A model generated the notes under the pieces. It was not told where the DNA came from. It did no database searches and was given only the letters and a program-made list of their open reading frames with translations. A program made the translations under genes and the position numbers. Below, piece after piece: positions 1 through 4,820 of a DNA stretch of 5,035 nucleotides. This stretch comes from Clostridiales bacterium (GTDB taxonomy: Bacteria; Bacillota; Clostridia; Oscillospirales; Oscillospiraceae). Where the stretch lies: assembly GCA_021201515.1 (NCBI GenBank), contig JAJQET010000281.1:1766-6800 (forward strand). Reading direction: 5' to 3'. The number at the start of each line of letters is the position of its first letter. Positions within the stretch are counted from its first letter, which is position 1.

Positions 1-342
1 GGTTTATATCCCCAATCGGTGATTGTTGACCCGTCTGCGGCCAGTTTTATCACCGAATTGCGGCAGTTTGGCCTGCCCGTCCAACAGGCGGACAACGCCG
101 TGACAGACGGCATCCGCTGCGTCAGCGACCTGCTGCGGGAGGGGCGGCTGCTCTTCCACCCCGACTGCGTCCACACCAAACGGGAGTTCCGGGCCTACGT
201 CTGGGACGAGGGGGCGGCGGCGCAAGGGGTAGACAAGCCGGTGAAGGACCACGACCACTGTATGGACGCGGTGCGGTACTTCGCCTATACCGTGGTACGG
301 CGGAACACCGCCCGTGTGGGCCGACGGCCCAGAGGGCTGTGA
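1..342 (+). CDS. terL: Phage terminase large subunit, C-terminal nuclease part (5' truncated)
   Basis: This is the C-terminal end of the large terminase, the motor that cuts concatemeric phage DNA and pumps it through the portal. The frame is open from base 1, so the gene begins outside the window; the GTG at 19 is internal. About 113 codons remain, covering the end of the RNase H-like nuclease domain; the ATPase domain is missing. The visible signature is V-D-P-S-A-A-S-F (Asp codon at 28-30), followed by an R-E-F-R-x-Y-V-W-D strand and then D-H-D-H-C-M-D-A-V-R-Y. In terminase families the late His and Asp (codons at 256 and 265) and the earlier Asp belong to the metal-binding nuclease centre; assigning them here is by family analogy. 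The last residues are basic. The portal gene follows after 27 bases, the usual terL-portal order. Confidence 0.92.
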   Translation, partial: GLYPQSVIVDPSAASFITELRQFGLPVQQADNAVTDGIRCVSDLLREGRLLFHPDCVHTKREFRAYVWDEGAAAQGVDKPVKDHDHCMDAVRYFAYTVVRRNTARVGRRPRGL

Positions 343-354
343 CGCTGGAAGAAC

Positions 355-361
355 AAGGAGG
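355..361 (+). promoter_or_regulatory. Ribosome binding site of the portal gene
   Basis: AAGGAGG lies 8 bases before the ATG at 370. It is a near-perfect match to the Gram-positive Shine-Dalgarno consensus and fixes the portal start. No promoter is visible in the 27-base gap, so the gene is probably read from the terminase transcript. Confidence 0.8.
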
Positions 362-369
362 AACAAGCT

Positions 370-1701
370 ATGATTTGTTATCTGGACAGGGACGAGGTCC
401 CCAATCTGGAGGACATCGACCCCCAGGTGCTGCGGTACCTGGTGCGGAAGGCAGAGGCGGCGGCGGGCCGATACCGCCGCCTTCAGGACTACTATCTGGG
501 CCGTCACCCCAGCTTACAGGGGAAGCGGAACCCGGACGAGGTGCGGGTGGCGGTGAACTACGCCAAGTATGTGGTGGACACCGCCCTGGGCTACTACCTG
601 GGGGAGGCGGTCAAGTACGACCCCAACGCCAGGGCCAACGGGAACGGTCAGGCGGTGGACCTCTCCCCGGTGGAGCGGGCCTGCCACGTCCAGCACATCG
701 CCGAAATCGACCAGGAGATCGGCCGGGGCATGGGCATCTGGGGCGAGTGCCTGGAGCTGTGCTACGCTTCGGCGGACCGGGACCCCCTGCCCCGGAGCGC
801 GAAAATCGACCCCGCCAACGGGATTCTGGTGTGCGACGCCTCGGTGGAGCACAACAAGCTCTTCGCCATCCTGTGGGACAGGCGGGAGACCACCGCCGGG
901 GAGCGGTATTACAGCATCATGCTGCTCACCGACCGGACGGTGAAAACCTACCGCAGCACCTCGGTGGAGATGACCGCCTTCCGGCAGGTGGGGGAAACCC
1001 GGTACCACTGGTTCGGCGCTGTGCCTGTCATCGCCTACGAGAACAACACCGACCGCCAGGGGGACTTTGAGCAGGTGCTCAGCCTCATCGACGCCTATGA
1101 CGACCTGATGAGCAGCCGCCTCACCGACAAGCGGAAGTTCGTGGACGCCCTGCTGGTGTTCTTCGGCATGACGCTGCGGGAGGGGGACGAGGGCCGGCTG
1201 GCCAAAGAGAAGTTCCTGGACGGCGCGCCCCTGGACGCCAGGGCGGAGTACATCCAAAAGACCTTTGACGAGGAGAGCGTCCAGGTGCTGGCCGACGCCC
1301 TGGTGCGGGACATCCACAAGATGACCATGACGGTGGATATGTCCGACCAGCAGTTTGCGGGCAACAGCTCCGGCCAGGCGCTAAAGCTGAAGCTCTTGAC
1401 CATGAACCTGCTGGTGAAGAACAAAATGCGCCGGATGGAGCGGGGCCTCAAGGAGCGGCTGGCCCTGTACAGCCACTATCTCACCATCAAGGGGGAGATG
1501 AAGCCGGTGGACGTGGACGATGTGGACGTGGTCTTTACCCTGAACACCCCCATCAATGAGGCGGAGATCGTCACCATGGTCACCAGCTTGCAGGGCATCG
1601 TGGACGACCAGACCCTGCTGAGCCAGCTGTGGTTCATCCGCGACCCGGCGGAGGCCCTGCGGAACATCCAGGCCCAGCGGGCCATGAAACAGGAGGAATG
1701 A
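370..1701 (+). CDS. Phage portal protein, SPP1 gp6-like
   Basis: Portal protein of 443 residues, from the family (SPP1 gp6 type) that forms the dodecameric ring at one capsid vertex. DNA enters and leaves through it, and the terminase and head-tail connector dock on it. Family-like segments are V-N-Y-A-K-Y-V-V-D-T-A-L-G-Y-Y-L-G-E at about residues 62-79, a W-G-E-C-L-E-L segment near 124, and G-A-V-P-V-I-A-Y-E-N-N near 216. Next comes a long helical stretch around residues 318-370 containing D-M-S-D-Q-Q-F-A-G-N-S-S-G-Q-A-L-K, typical of this family's stem/crown helices. The tail is P-I-N-E-A-E-I followed by a helix ending in charged residues. SPP1 gp6 is somewhat longer (about 500 residues), so this is a compact member. 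The start is fixed by a strong ribosome binding site 8 bases upstream. The next gene begins 2 bases after the stop, with no gp7-like minor head gene between. Confidence 0.94.
   Translation: MICYLDRDEVPNLEDIDPQVLRYLVRKAEAAAGRYRRLQDYYLGRHPSLQGKRNPDEVRVAVNYAKYVVDTALGYYLGEAVKYDPNARANGNGQAVDLSPVERACHVQHIAEIDQEIGRGMGIWGECLELCYASADRDPLPRSAKIDPANGILVCDASVEHNKLFAILWDRRETTAGERYYSIMLLTDRTVKTYRSTSVEMTAFRQVGETRYHWFGAVPVIAYENNTDRQGDFEQVLSLIDAYDDLMSSRLTDKRKFVDALLVFFGMTLREGDEGRLAKEKFLDGAPLDARAEYIQKTFDEESVQVLADALVRDIHKMTMTVDMSDQQFAGNSSGQALKLKLLTMNLLVKNKMRRMERGLKERLALYSHYLTIKGEMKPVDVDDVDVVFTLNTPINEAEIVTMVTSLQGIVDDQTLLSQLWFIRDPAEALRNIQAQRAMKQEE
1691..1696 (+). promoter_or_regulatory. Ribosome binding site of the scaffold gene, inside the portal 3' end
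   Basis: AGGAGG within the last portal codons is 7 bases before the ATG at 1704 but only 1 base before an in-frame ATG at 1698. That ATG overlaps the portal stop as ATGA. The spacing favours 1704 as the start. Its position inside the portal frame suggests that translation of the two genes is coupled. Confidence 0.7.
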
Positions 1702-1703
1702 AC

Positions 1704-2207
1704 ATGAAGGATGAGGAACTGACCCCCGGGGCCGCCGGTCCGGTGGAGCAGGCCGGACCGTCTCCGGCAGAGGCCGGGGCGGAACCGTCCCTGCGGGATA
1801 TGGAGGCCCAGATCGCCCAGGCCCTGGCCCAGGCCAGGGAGGCCTGGGCGGCGGAGGAGCAGGAGCGTCTGGAGGCTGCGGTGGCGGCGGAGCGGGTACG
1901 CTGCGACGATCTGCTGCGGCAGAACGCCCTGGAGCGGCAGCTCCGGGAGGCGGGGCTGGACCCGGCCTTCGCCCCCTTTTTAAAGGGCGGGCCAGAGGCA
2001 GACGACGGGGCCCGGCTGGCCCTGTTTGCCGGGCTGGTGCAGGGGCAGATCACCGCCGCCCTGGCGGAGAAGCTCCGGGGCGGGGAACCGCCCAGGGCAC
2101 CGGAGCCGCCCCGGGGCTACGACCGGGACAGCCTGAAACGGATGAGCCCCAGAGAGATCAACGAACGCTGGGAGGACATCGTGGCCGCCCTGGGGAGAGA
2201 GGGCTGA
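1704..2207 (+). CDS. Phage scaffold protein, DUF4355-like
   Basis: Probable capsid scaffolding protein of 167 residues, which would guide coat subunits into a procapsid and leave before or during DNA packaging. The N-terminus (about 1-30) is rich in Pro, Ala, Glu and Gly and looks disordered. Residues 31-83 form a long Ala/Glu/Gln/Arg-rich helix, likely a coiled coil, with a single Cys at 67. After L-D-P-A-F-A-P-F-L comes a second helix (about 103-125). A Pro-rich linker then leads to a basic/acidic C-terminal helix, M-S-P-R-E-I-N-E-R-W-E-D-I. That C-terminal motif and the place between portal and capsid are typical of scaffold proteins in clostridial phages; in related systems the C-terminal helix contacts the coat. 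The start at 1704 is chosen by ribosome binding site spacing; 1698 would add two residues. The role is assigned from composition and position. Confidence 0.82.
   Translation: MKDEELTPGAAGPVEQAGPSPAEAGAEPSLRDMEAQIAQALAQAREAWAAEEQERLEAAVAAERVRCDDLLRQNALERQLREAGLDPAFAPFLKGGPEADDGARLALFAGLVQGQITAALAEKLRGGEPPRAPEPPRGYDRDSLKRMSPREINERWEDIVAALGREG
1736..1760 (+). repeat. Perfect 8-bp inverted repeat near the scaffold start
   Basis: CGGTCCGG at 1736-1743 is exactly complementary to CCGGACCG at 1753-1760, with a 9-base loop. It begins 32 bases after the scaffold start codon, inside the coding region. It could form a stable mRNA hairpin early in the gene, but in such GC-rich sequence it may be chance. 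Confidence 0.45.
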
Positions 2208-2235
2208 CCGCCCAACGGACGGAGGATTCCGTACT

Positions 2236-2286
2236 ATGATTTTAAGATTGGAGAGATTCTATGGCATTTACAAACTTTATTCCTGA
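2236..2286 (+). other. Possible 16-codon leader ORF overlapping the capsid start
   Basis: An ATG at 2236 preceded by GGAGG (2221-2225, 10 bases upstream) opens a frame encoding MILRLERFYGIYKLYS, ending with TGA at 2284-2286. It covers the major capsid ribosome binding site and start codon and stops 26 bases into the capsid gene in another frame. The better Shine-Dalgarno in this gap belongs to this mini-ORF rather than to the capsid start. It may set capsid translation by coupling or competition, or simply be a chance ORF. No family is recognisable in so short a peptide. Confidence 0.3.
2250..2255 (+). promoter_or_regulatory. Ribosome binding site of the major capsid gene
   Basis: GGAGAG lies 5 bases before the ATG at 2261. 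It is an acceptable but not ideal site for what should be the most abundant phage protein. The surrounding bases 2231-2280 are clearly more AT-rich than the flanks, which would keep the start unpaired. Confidence 0.6.
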
Positions 2287-3112
2287 GGTGTGGAGCGCCC
2301 GGCTGCTGGAGCATCTGGACAGGGTCCACGTCTACGCCAACCTGATGAACCGGGACTATGAGGGGGACATCCGGGCCTACGGCGACACGGTACACATCAA
2401 CCAGATCGGGGACATCACCATCTCTGACTACGACGGCACCGACATCGGTGATCCGGAGGAGCTGGACGGTGAGCAGCAGTCCCTGACCATCGACCAGGCC
2501 AAGTACTTCAACTTCCAGATCAAGGACATCGACAACGCCCAGTCCAACCCCAAGCTCATCGACGCCGCCATGCAGCGGGCCAGCTATGGCATGAACGACG
2601 TCATCGACCAGTATCTGGCTCAGCTGCTGGTGTCCGGCTGCCAGACGGGGAACATCCTGTACGATGACAGCAACGCCGTCACCCCCACCGAGGAGGACGC
2701 CTATGACTACCTGGTGGACCTGGGGGTGGCCCTCAGCGAGGCCAACGTGCCCAATCTGGGCCGCTGGGTGGTGATTCCCCCCTGGTTCCACGGGCTGCTG
2801 CTGAAGGACCCCCGCTTCGTGGGCAACGGCACCGGCTACAACCAGGCCATCCTCCAGGGCGGCATGGTGGGCGAGGCCGCAGGCTTTGAGATTCACCTGA
2901 GCAACAACGTCCCCAACACCGACGGGACGCTGTACAAGGTGCTGGCCGGCACCAACGCCGCCGGCGCCTATGCCGAACAGCTGGTGGAGCTGGAAGCGTA
3001 CCGTCTGCAAAACAACTTCTCCGACGCGGTGAAGGGCCTCCACGTCTACGGGGCCAAGGTGGTTCAGCCCGGCGCTCTGGCTGTGATGACCATCAACAAG
3101 GCCCAGGGGTGA
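2261..3112 (+). CDS. Phage major capsid protein (HK97-fold)
   Basis: Major coat protein of 283 residues that would build the icosahedral shell on the scaffold. It starts M-A-F-T-N-F-I-P-E-V-W-S and continues with N-R-D-Y-E-G-D-I (about 30-37) and G-D-T-V-H-I-N-Q-I-G-D-I-T-I. D-Q-A-K-Y-F-N-F-Q-I-K-D-I-D (about 78-91) follows. This N-terminal layout (short helix, E-loop-like strand pair, then a Phe-rich strand) is characteristic of P22-coat/HK97-fold capsid proteins of clostridial phages. Later come a long helix (about 95-125), an R-W-V-V-I-P-P-W strand near 168 typical of the peripheral domain, and a C-terminal strand with V-K-G-L-H-V-Y-G-A-K-V-V-Q-P. There is no sign of a fused protease. The gene sits right after the scaffold and before the connector. 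The exact family within the fold cannot be fixed by eye. Confidence 0.92.
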   Translation: MAFTNFIPEVWSARLLEHLDRVHVYANLMNRDYEGDIRAYGDTVHINQIGDITISDYDGTDIGDPEELDGEQQSLTIDQAKYFNFQIKDIDNAQSNPKLIDAAMQRASYGMNDVIDQYLAQLLVSGCQTGNILYDDSNAVTPTEEDAYDYLVDLGVALSEANVPNLGRWVVIPPWFHGLLLKDPRFVGNGTGYNQAILQGGMVGEAAGFEIHLSNNVPNTDGTLYKVLAGTNAAGAYAEQLVELEAYRLQNNFSDAVKGLHVYGAKVVQPGALAVMTINKAQG

Positions 3113-3113
3113 T
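3105..3113 (+). promoter_or_regulatory. Ribosome binding site containing the capsid stop codon
   Basis: AGGGGTGAT overlaps the capsid stop (TGA at 3110-3112) and matches the extended anti-Shine-Dalgarno partner (GGTGAT). Measured from AGGGG, the ATG at 3118 is 8 bases away and the ATG at 3112 only 2, so 3118 is the better start for the connector gene. Confidence 0.6.
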
Positions 3114-3117
3114 GGCT

Positions 3118-3471
3118 ATGACAGACGCAGTATTGGAATCCTGCCTGGAACGGCTCCAGCGAAAGCTGGGTCTGGAGGAGGCGGACGAGGATGAGCTGCT
3201 CCTCCTCCAGGACGAGGTGGAGGACGCGGAGCGGGAGGTGCTGGCCTACCTGGGCTGTGATACGCTGGAAAGCCGATTCCTGACCCAAGTGCTGGCCCTG
3301 GCCGCCCTGTACTACCGGAAGGACATGGCGGACAGCGACGGCGAGCAGTCCTACAGCTACAGCGAGGGCCAGGTCAGCGAGAGCATCACCTACCTGACGG
3401 AGGCGGAATACCGCAGCGGTGTGGCGGAGATTTTGGACACCCTGGCCCGGTACCGGGTGGTGTCATGCTGA
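3118..3471 (+). CDS. Head-tail connector protein, HK97 gp6 / SPP1 gp15-like
   Basis: Small protein of 117 residues that fits the gp6-like connector family, whose members form a ring under the portal after DNA packaging. The N-terminal half is mostly helical and strongly acidic: L-E-R-L-Q-R-K-L-G-L, then E-E-A-D-E-D-E, then L-L-L-L-Q-D-E-V-E-D-A-E-R-E-V-L-A-Y-L. This resembles the usual first helix pair of the family (K-x-G-I-x-x-D-D, L-x-x-L-x-x-D-A). A second helix, V-L-A-L-A-A-L-Y-Y-R-K-D, is followed by S-Y-S-Y-S-E-G-Q-V-S-E-S-I-T-Y, the family's typical Ser/Gly/Glu hairpin. A final helix ends the protein. The start at 3118 is chosen by ribosome binding site spacing; ATG 3112 or GTG 3109 would add two or three residues. 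Its last 7 bases overlap the next gene, suggesting coupled translation. Confidence 0.82.
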   Translation: MTDAVLESCLERLQRKLGLEEADEDELLLLQDEVEDAEREVLAYLGCDTLESRFLTQVLALAALYYRKDMADSDGEQSYSYSEGQVSESITYLTEAEYRSGVAEILDTLARYRVVSC

Positions 3472-3854
3472 CGGGCCGAGGCACCCCCAGCGCCTGGCGG
3501 CAGGGCTTCCGGCTCTTCCGCCGCCGGGCCGGGGTGAACGCCTATGGCGACACGGTGTACACCTACGACCTGTCCGCCCCCGACTTCACCGCCGAAGACG
3601 GCGGCTCCGACGGCCTGTGCTTCCAGAGCGTTCAGGCGTGGCAGTCCGCCGGAAAGACCTCCGGCGGGGCCTCCCTGCTGGACTCCGGCGAGATGCCGGG
3701 GGGCGCGGTGCAGGCGGTGCTGTACAGCAGCCTGACGGTGGAGCCCTTTGACCGCATCCTGTTGGCAAGCGGCCTCTACGAGGTGAAGGGGGTGCAGGTG
3801 TGGCCCTCCCACCGGCTGCTCCTGCTGGACCGCATCGCATTGGAAGCGGGGTGA
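3465..3854 (+). CDS. Probable head-closure protein (SPP1 gp16-like position)
   Basis: Protein of 129 residues, probably the head-closure or head-completion ring that blocks DNA exit after packaging and offers the docking face for the tail. After a basic N-terminus (W-R-Q-G-F-R-L-F-R-R-R-A-G) come N-A-Y-G-D-T-V-Y-T-Y-D and F-Q-S-V-Q-A-W-Q-S-A. A Gly/Ser-rich loop leads to beta-rich segments (V-Q-A-V-L-Y-S-S-L-T-V-E-P-F-D-R-I-L-L, then G-L-Y-E-V-K-G-V-Q-V-W-P). The pattern of a small all-beta protein with a basic start fits closure proteins, but the assignment rests mainly on its place between connector and terminator. The ATG overlaps the connector stop by 7 bases. No strong Shine-Dalgarno is present (only GGGTGG-like sequence), so it probably depends on re-initiation by ribosomes ending the upstream gene. 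Confidence 0.68.
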   Translation: MLTGRGTPSAWRQGFRLFRRRAGVNAYGDTVYTYDLSAPDFTAEDGGSDGLCFQSVQAWQSAGKTSGGASLLDSGEMPGGAVQAVLYSSLTVEPFDRILLASGLYEVKGVQVWPSHRLLLLDRIALEAG

Positions 3855-3855
3855 T
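3848..3855 (+). promoter_or_regulatory. Ribosome binding site containing the closure gene stop codon
   Basis: GGGGTGAT includes the stop of the preceding gene (TGA at 3852-3854) and lies upstream of the ATG at 3859, 7 bases from GGGG. A second ATG at 3854 is in another frame. The arrangement repeats that of the capsid-connector junction. Confidence 0.55.
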
Positions 3856-3858
3856 GAA

Positions 3859-4248
3859 ATGGCAGAGGCAAGCGCCCTGCTGGTGGACGGCAGGGCCCAG
3901 GTGCGGGCGGCGCTGGAGGGCATCTCCTCGGAGACGGCCTTTTCCGTCCGGCAGAGCTGGCCCAGAACGGAGAACGACGGCGTCCTCATCACCTACGGGG
4001 AGTACAGCAACGTCTCCACCGATTGCAGCGTAGTGGACAGCGTCAGCTATCAGGTGGACATCTGGGCCTTTGACCGGGAGACGGTGGTGGCCCTCAGCGC
4101 CTTGGTGAATCAGGCCATGACGGCGCTGGGCCTGAAACGCACCTACAGCGGGCCGGACGGGGTCAGCGCCGCCGGGCTGGGGTATGAGCATAAGCAGTTC
4201 CGGTTTGGGCGGAAGGTGGATAAGAGGACGATGAGGTTGATTGATTAG
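3859..4248 (+). CDS. Probable tail terminator / tail completion protein (SPP1 gp17-like position)
   Basis: Protein of 129 residues, probably the tail terminator, which caps the tail tube and joins it to the head. It begins with a helix (about 1-20, R-A-Q-V-R-A-A-L-E), followed by a strand region with G-V-L-I-T-Y-G-E-Y-S-N (41-51). Then come S-V-S-Y-Q-V-D-I-W-A-F-D (61-72), a helix (about 74-91, V-V-A-L-S-A-L-V-N-Q-A-M-T-A-L-G-L), and a final strand with H-K-Q-F-R-F-G-R-K-V-D. The alpha-beta-beta-alpha-beta order with a V-D-I-W strand and an m-x-x-l-G-l helix end is typical of terminator proteins in siphoviruses. The sequence alone does not name a family, so position and predicted layout carry the call. 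The stop TAG at 4246-4248 is the last coding signal before the 581-base hairpin-rich gap. Confidence 0.7.
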   Translation: MAEASALLVDGRAQVRAALEGISSETAFSVRQSWPRTENDGVLITYGEYSNVSTDCSVVDSVSYQVDIWAFDRETVVALSALVNQAMTALGLKRTYSGPDGVSAAGLGYEHKQFRFGRKVDKRTMRLID

Positions 4249-4290
4249 CGATGAGTGACTAAAACCCCTCCACCGGCTAGCGGCATTTTC

Positions 4291-4303
4291 GGTGCTTCGC
4301 ACC
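4291..4303 (+). repeat. Hairpin, 5-bp stem with 3-base loop
   Basis: GGTGC (4291-4295), TTC, GCACC (4299-4303). An alternative weaker pairing joins CACCG (4271-4275) to CGGTG (4290-4294). It is the first stem of the intergenic series. Confidence 0.55.
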
Positions 4304-4307
4304 TCCC

Positions 4308-4322
4308 TACCCTTTCAGGGTA
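4308..4322 (+). repeat. Hairpin, perfect 6-bp stem with 3-base loop
   Basis: TACCCT (4308-4313), TTC, AGGGTA (4317-4322). Its right arm is also the left arm of the longer-range stem at 4318-4358, so the two pairings exclude each other. Confidence 0.55.
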
Positions 4323-4358
4323 ACGCTATCAACTTAAGGGCCTTGCACTCCGTTACCC
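4318..4358 (+). repeat. Long-range 8-bp inverted repeat competing with the 4308 hairpin
   Basis: GGGTAACG (4318-4325) is exactly complementary to CGTTACCC (4351-4358), enclosing 25 bases. In RNA it would compete with the hairpin at 4308-4322 for the GGGTA segment. Confidence 0.5.
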
Positions 4359-4370
4359 GTTTCTCCGTAG

Positions 4371-4389
4371 GGGCGCACAGTGTGCGCCC
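4371..4389 (+). repeat. GC-rich near-perfect palindrome, 8-bp stem
   Basis: GGGCGCAC (4371-4378), AGT, GTGCGCCC (4382-4389). The arms are fully complementary with only 3 bases between; read as DNA it is a 19-base palindrome with a single odd centre base. It is not followed by a T run, so it is not an intrinsic terminator. Confidence 0.7.
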
Positions 4390-4392
4390 GGC

Positions 4393-4421
4393 CAACCTTC
4401 CCTTCTTAGAGAAGGTGGTTG
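4393..4421 (+). repeat. Two-part hairpin, 5-bp outer and 6-bp inner stem
   Basis: The outer arms are CAACC (4393-4397) and GGTTG (4417-4421); the inner arms are CCTTCT (4401-4406) and AGAAGG (4410-4415) with a TAG loop. A small asymmetric internal loop separates them. A 10-base palindrome AAAGCGCTTT follows at 4427-4436. Confidence 0.6.
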
Positions 4422-4485
4422 AAAGGAAAGCGCTTTTTACCCTTACGGTGGGCCTCCTCAGATAACGTTCGCTATCGAGACTTTG

Positions 4486-4507
4486 CCCGGCCTTCCCTGC
4501 CGGGAAG
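4486..4507 (+). repeat. Two mutually exclusive 6-bp hairpins
   Basis: CCCGGC (4486-4491) can pair with GCCGGG (4499-4504). Alternatively CTTCCC (4492-4497) can pair with GGGAAG (4502-4507). The pairings share GGG at 4502-4504, so only one can form at a time. Confidence 0.5.
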
Positions 4508-4513
4508 CGGGGC

Positions 4514-4543
4514 CTACTTTTCTTGCTCCGCCAAGAAAAGTAG
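4514..4543 (+). repeat. Perfect 12-bp hairpin with 6-base loop
   Basis: CTACTTTTCTTG (4514-4525) is exactly complementary to CAAGAAAAGTAG (4532-4543), with loop CTCCGC. The downstream GGCGG (4552-4556) could pair with the loop region CCGC(C), giving a pseudoknot-like contact. A TTTTCTTG...CAAGAAAAGTA core with GCAAAAGAAGGCG after it resembles a motif I recall in intergenic repeats of many bacteria. It is the strongest single structure in the window. Confidence 0.8.
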
Positions 4544-4556
4544 CAAAAGAAGGCGG

Positions 4557-4589
4557 CTCAAGAGGGAGGCCTGCGGCCCCCCTCTTGAG
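4557..4589 (+). repeat. Hairpin with perfect 10-bp stem and inner GGCC stem
   Basis: CTCAAGAGGG (4557-4566) pairs exactly with CCCTCTTGAG (4580-4589). After one mismatch (A4567/C4579), GGCC (4568-4571) pairs with GGCC (4575-4578) around a TGC loop. It starts 13 bases after the 12-bp hairpin. No T run follows, so it does not look like a terminator on the + strand. Confidence 0.75.
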
Positions 4590-4608
4590 AATCTCCCCGT
4601 ATCCAACT

Positions 4609-4620
4609 GGCGGCTCCGCC
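4609..4620 (+). repeat. Short GC hairpin
   Basis: GGCG (4609-4612) and CGCC (4617-4620) flank GCTC. It is small and could be chance, but it continues the series. Confidence 0.35.
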
Positions 4621-4638
4621 TTGTCCCTCAATCAGGTG

Positions 4639-4671
4639 GTCTGTCAGGTAACAGACGATGTGATTTGTTAC
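4639..4671 (+). repeat. Two overlapping 6-bp stems with a shared arm
   Basis: GTCTGT (4639-4644) pairs with ACAGAC (4651-4656). Alternatively GTAACA (4648-4653) pairs with TGTTAC (4666-4671). ACA at 4651-4653 is used by both, so they exclude each other. Confidence 0.5.
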
Positions 4672-4682
4672 GCACCAAAGCT

Positions 4683-4697
4683 GCCGCCGATGGCGGC
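4683..4697 (+). repeat. GC-rich hairpin, 6-bp stem with 3-base loop
   Basis: GCCGCC (4683-4688), GAT, GGCGGC (4692-4697). It is the last clear stem before the less structured, A-richer stretch leading to the tail tube gene. Confidence 0.55.
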
Positions 4698-4814
4698 TGG
4701 GGAACATCTCGGTTTTCCCACGTTCGTGCTAATCTGCTCTTTGTACGGGCACGTTGCAGCTCTGAATCAACCTTCTACTTACCCAAAAACAACACAACCA
4801 TGAAAATAACAGAA

Positions 4815-4820
4815 AGGAAG
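4815..4820 (+). promoter_or_regulatory. Ribosome binding site of the tail tube gene
   Basis: AGGAAG lies 9 bases before the ATG at 4830, in an A-rich leader. It supports the ATG at 4830 as the start. Confidence 0.6.

Noticed and set aside
339..1070. + strand frame of 243 codons overlapping the portal gene
   Set aside because: It is extremely Gly/Pro/Arg-rich, a typical out-of-frame reading of a GC-rich gene, and is fully covered by the portal.
514..1317. Long minus-strand frame (267 codons) opposite the portal gene
   Set aside because: It mirrors the portal's codon periodicity in GC-rich DNA, has a His/Val/Gly-rich composition and no recognisable domain. The portal itself is unmistakable on the + strand.
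2234..3043. Long minus-strand frame (269 codons) opposite the capsid gene
   Set aside because: It is a shadow of the capsid gene, with low-complexity Val/Gly/His/Leu composition and no domain.
3586..4302. Minus-strand frame (238 codons) opposite the closure and terminator genes
   Set aside because: Low-complexity shadow of two well-placed structural genes, with Pro/Arg/Gly bias and no recognisable motif.
4371..4440. Intrinsic terminator after the tail terminator gene
   Set aside because: Hairpins are present, but none is followed directly by a T run; the TTTTT at 4434-4438 belongs to the small palindrome AAAGCGCTTT, which has no room for a loop.
4741..4781. Sigma-A-type promoter before the tail tube gene (TTGTAC or TTGCAG as -35)
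   Set aside because: No acceptable TATAAT-like -10 box at 16-18 bases; the candidates match only one or two positions.
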